Positions 61,888 to 64,000 of a DNA stretch of 64,000 bases are shown here, piece by piece. The translations under genes and the position numbers were made by a program. The notes below the pieces were generated by a model. That model was not told where the DNA came from and searched no databases. It saw nothing but the letters and a program-made list of their open reading frames with translations. Source of the DNA: Bordetella trematum (GTDB lineage: Bacteria > Pseudomonadota > Gammaproteobacteria > Burkholderiales > Burkholderiaceae_B); assembly GCF_900078335.1 (NCBI RefSeq), contig NZ_FKBR01000046.1:307848-371847 (forward strand), read 5' to 3'. Within the stretch, counting starts at the first letter, position 1. Each line of letters opens with the position of its first letter.

Positions 61888-62501
61888 CCGAGCATCTCCT
61901 CGAGTTGCGCGATGGCCGGCTTGGTGATCAGCACTTTCTTGTAGTGGATCAACGACAGCGGATCGGCATAGCGGGTCTCGACCACGGCAACGTGCGGCAG
62001 GTTGCGGGTGGCGAGGTAAACATTTTCATCCACCGAGTCGGTGATGATCAGCACGGATTCCAGACCCAGCGACTTCAGCTTGGCGGCAGCCAGCTTGGTC
62101 TTGGGCGACTCGAGCGAGAAGGAATCAACCACGGCGATGCGGCCTTCGCGGGCCAGTTGCGACAGGATCGAGCGGATCCCGGCACGGTACATCTTCTTGT
62201 TGACCTTCTGGCTGAAGTTCTCTTCAGGCGAGTTCGGGAACGCACGACCACCCCCACGCCACAGCGGCGACGAGGTCATGCCGGCGCGAGCGCGGCCGGT
62301 ACCCTTCTGGCGCCAGGGCTTCTTGGTGCTGTGCTTGACTTCGGCACGATCCTTCTGAGCGCGGTTGCCGCTGCGAGCGTTGGCCTGGTAGGCCACGACG
62401 ATCTGGTGCACCAGCGCTTCGTTGAAATCGCGACCGAAAATGGTGTCGGGCGCGCTGAAGGTAGCGGCTTCACCTTGGTCGTTCAGGAGCTTGAGATCCA
62501 T
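61884..62501 (-). CDS. rplD: 50S ribosomal protein L4
   Basis: 205 aa. In E. coli L4 also represses its own operon by binding the S10 leader RNA. Here it shows [20 protein letters not shown] and [20 protein letters not shown] in the tunnel loop. It lies 4 bp after rplC and overlaps rplW. Confidence 0.98.
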   Translation of the reverse strand: MDLKLLNDQGEAATFSAPDTIFGRDFNEALVHQIVVAYQANARSGNRAQKDRAEVKHSTKKPWRQKGTGRARAGMTSSPLWRGGGRAFPNSPEENFSQKVNKKMYRAGIRSILSQLAREGRIAVVDSFSLESPKTKLAAAKLKSLGLESVLIITDSVDENVYLATRNLPHVAVVETRYADPLSLIHYKKVLITKPAIAQLEEMLG

Positions 62502-62505
62502 TTAC

Positions 62506-63195
62506 TTACGCCCCCTTCTTGGCCGGCGCCTTGACTGCCGGACGCACGATGACATCACCACCAGCGTGGCCCGGGACAGCGCCCTTGACCATCAGCAGGC
62601 CGCGCTCGACATCGACGCGCACGACGTCGAGGTTCTGAACGGTACGGGTCACATCACCCAGATGGCCAGCCATGCGCTTGCCCGGGAAGATACGGCCCGG
62701 ATCTTGCGCTTGGCCGATGGAGCCAGGCACGCGGTGCGAGCGGGAGTTACCGTGCGAAGCACGTTGGGCGCCGAAATTGTGGCGCTTGATGGTACCGGCA
62801 AAGCCTTTACCGATCGTGGTGCCCGTCACGTCGACCTGTTGGCCGGCTTCGAACACCGATTCCACAGCGATCACGGCGCCAGGAGCGAACTCGGCGGCGC
62901 GGGTGGGATCAAGGCGGAACTCTTTCAGGATGCTGCCGGCTTCGGCACCGGCCTTGGCAAAGTGACCGGCTTCAGCCTTGGTCACGCGCGTGGCGCGGCG
63001 GTTGCCATAAGTCACTTGGATGGCGGCGTAGCCGTCAGTTTCCAGGGACTTGACTTGGGTCACTCGGTTGTTGGACACGTCCAGCACAGTGACCGGAATG
63101 GACTCGCCATCCTCGGTAAAAATGCGGGTCATGCCGACCTTGCGACCCACCAGACCCAGCCGATGGGCGGCGGGCGTGGGCGTCGTATTCGACAT
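62506..63195 (-). CDS. rplC: 50S ribosomal protein L3, first gene of its transcription unit
   Basis: 229 aa. It begins [20 protein letters not shown] and shows [20 protein letters not shown] and [15 protein letters not shown] 63195 is chosen because GGAGAAAA precedes it; an ATG four codons upstream overlaps that SD. A consensus-like promoter at 63385-63414 and a leader of about 180 nt precede it. It is therefore separate from rpsJ, unlike the E. coli S10 operon. Confidence 0.97.
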   Translation of the reverse strand: MSNTTPTPAAHRLGLVGRKVGMTRIFTEDGESIPVTVLDVSNNRVTQVKSLETDGYAAIQVTYGNRRATRVTKAEAGHFAKAGAEAGSILKEFRLDPTRAAEFAPGAVIAVESVFEAGQQVDVTGTTIGKGFAGTIKRHNFGAQRASHGNSRSHRVPGSIGQAQDPGRIFPGKRMAGHLGDVTRTVQNLDVVRVDVERGLLMVKGAVPGHAGGDVIVRPAVKAPAKKGA

Positions 63196-63377
63196 TGTTT
63201 TCTCCATTCCCGACTGCGATTGGTCGGGGCTAATCAGGCAAAGGGTAACGGCCTTCGCCCTACAGGGCTAAGAACTCCGAAGTAACGTCAGTGGAAACAC
63301 AGGAATATCCGGAAGATATCGCCTGGGAAGGCCTGACCCGACGCCGCTCCATAGTTTTTGTTGCCACAAAATGGCAA
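63196..63377 (-). other. Leader region of the rplC operon
   Basis: About 180 nt of untranslated RNA on the minus strand. Visible structure: GCCC/GGGC (near 63255-63270), and CCCGAC/GTCGGG with an 8-nt loop directly upstream of the rplC SD. This is the position where a regulatory leader, for instance an L4-responsive one, would act. Confidence 0.5.
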
Positions 63378-63384
63378 GCCTCGC

Positions 63385-63414
63385 ATATTAGCACGGTTTT
63401 TTCTGCTGGCACAA
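63385..63414 (-). promoter_or_regulatory. Promoter for the rplC operon
   Basis: On the minus strand the -35 box TTGTGC (63409-63414) and -10 box TAATAT (63385-63390) are 18 bp apart, in AT-rich DNA between the rpsJ terminator and rplC. Confidence 0.7.
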
Positions 63415-63486
63415 GTACTTAGCGCACGCGGGCTTGCGATGTGGCCTTAAAAAAACGGGTCGGATCGAACTGCCCCCGCCCTGCAA

Positions 63487-63521
63487 AGAAAAAGGCCGCA
63501 CCCCGAAGAGGTGCGGCCTTT
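63487..63521 (-). terminator. Intrinsic terminator after rpsJ
   Basis: A 12-bp perfect stem (63491-63502 with 63510-63521) with a 7-nt loop is followed on the minus strand by TTTTTTC-like sequence. It lies 40 bp past the rpsJ stop. Confidence 0.85.
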
Positions 63522-63560
63522 TGCCGGGCCCGTGCCAGGCACAAACCCGTGGCGTCTTGC

Positions 63561-63872
63561 TTACTGCAGCGCGATCTCGACGTCTACGCCAGCCGGCAGG
63601 TCCAGACGCATCAGGGCGTCAACGGTCTTGTCGGTGGGGTCCACGATGTCCATCAGGCGTTGATGGGTGCGGATCTCGAGCTGGTCGCGCGACGTCTTGT
63701 TGACGTGCGGCGAACGCAGCACGTCGTAGCGACGGATGCGCGTGGGCAGGGGAACCGGACCGCGCACGACAGCGCCGGTACGCTTGGCGGTGTCAACGAT
63801 TTCCGCTGCGGACTGATCGATCAGCTTGTAATCGAAAGCCTTCAGACGGATGCGGATCTTTTGGTTTTTCAT
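63561..63872 (-). CDS. rpsJ: 30S ribosomal protein S10
   Basis: 103 aa. It begins [20 protein letters not shown] and ends [16 protein letters not shown]. Besides its ribosomal role S10 (NusE) joins the antitermination complex. It is preceded by tuf and flanked on both sides by intrinsic terminators. Its mRNA must therefore come mainly from readthrough of the terminator at 63891-63927. SD AGGAAA precedes the ATG. Confidence 0.97.
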   Translation of the reverse strand: MKNQKIRIRLKAFDYKLIDQSAAEIVDTAKRTGAVVRGPVPLPTRIRRYDVLRSPHVNKTSRDQLEIRTHQRLMDIVDPTDKTVDALMRLDLPAGVDVEIALQ

Positions 63873-63890
63873 GACGTTTCCTAAAGAACG

Positions 63891-63927
63891 AAAAACGAAG
63901 GCGGCCTACGGCACAGGGCCGCCTTCG
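63891..63927 (-). terminator. Terminator/attenuator between tuf and rpsJ
   Basis: An 11-bp perfect stem, CGAAGGCGGCC / GGCCGCCTTCG (63896-63906 with 63917-63927), is followed on the minus strand by TTTTT. It ends 19 bp before the rpsJ start codon. Confidence 0.85.
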
Positions 63928-63941
63928 TGATGGGGTCTTGC

Positions 63942-64000
63942 TTAGGCGATGATCTTGGCGACCACGCCGGCGCCGACGGTACGGCCGCCTTCGCGGATGG
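63942..64000 (-). CDS. tuf: Elongation factor Tu, C-terminal end only
   Basis: The last 18 full codons are present and read IREGGRTVGAGVVAKIIA followed by TAA, the universal EF-Tu C-terminus. The rest lies beyond the window edge. The position upstream of rpsJ is the usual str/S10 junction in beta-proteobacteria. Confidence 0.95.
   Translation of the reverse strand, partial: IREGGRTVGAGVVAKIIA

Overview
The window is about 64 kb of GC-rich chromosomal DNA from a beta-proteobacterium, most likely order Burkholderiales and family Alcaligenaceae (Bordetella/Achromobacter-like). This is inferred from recalled family resemblance (for example EngB), from the neighbour order ssb - MFS - uvrA, and from a System II (CcsA/CcsB plus DipZ) cytochrome c maturation set. 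No database search was possible. I saw no rRNA, tRNA, insertion sequence or CRISPR array. Coding density is very high, and most antisense reading frames are GC-driven shadows.

Layout. (1) 1-5715: the end of a membrane nitrate reductase operon (narH partial, narJ, narI, terminator), then mobB-narX-narL for Mo-cofactor maturation and nitrate/nitrite sensing. (2) 5896-7423: a small secreted protein, an orphan OmpR-type regulator and a small membrane protein. (3) 7420-15400: a fatty-acid-like beta-oxidation cassette (crotonase, acyl-CoA dehydrogenase, thiolase, HSD10-like SDR, acyl-CoA ligase) flanked by AraC- and LysR-type regulators. (4) 15454-23219: two MFS exporters, ssb, uvrA and a LuxR-type regulator. 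(5) 23388-32112: dgt, aroB-aroK (shikimate pathway), PBP1A, and cyaY/lptM/lysA. (6) 30784-39594: a cytochrome c and heme neighbourhood (ccsA, ccsB/resB, cytochrome c4, engB, hemB, dsbD/dipZ), then cutA and a HIT-family protein.

(7) 39653-48656 and 58435-64000, all on the minus strand: the large ribosomal protein super-cluster. Read 5' to 3' on that strand it runs tuf (partial), rpsJ, then rplC-D-W-B, rpsS, rplV, rpsC, rplP, rpmC, rpsQ. After a 9.8-kb interruption come rplN-X-E, rpsN-H, rplF-R, rpsE, rpmD, rplO, secY, infA, rpmJ, rpsM-K-D, rpoA and rplQ. The interruption (48657-58434) carries a lipid A hydroxylase-like gene, an aldehyde dehydrogenase, and a divergent AraC / alpha-beta hydrolase / branched-chain-amino-acid-type ABC transporter module.

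The most interesting signals are regulatory. rpsJ sits between two strong intrinsic terminators. rplC and rplN each have their own near-consensus promoter and a long leader (about 180 and 300 nt). Tandem hairpins lie between rpsD, rpoA and rplQ. A roughly 66-bp array with 22-bp periodicity upstream of the hydrolase-transporter operon looks like an AraC-family operator. I did not find a clearly new defence or enzymatic system. The hydrolase-transporter module and the beta-oxidation cassette are the best candidates for uncharacterised pathways.
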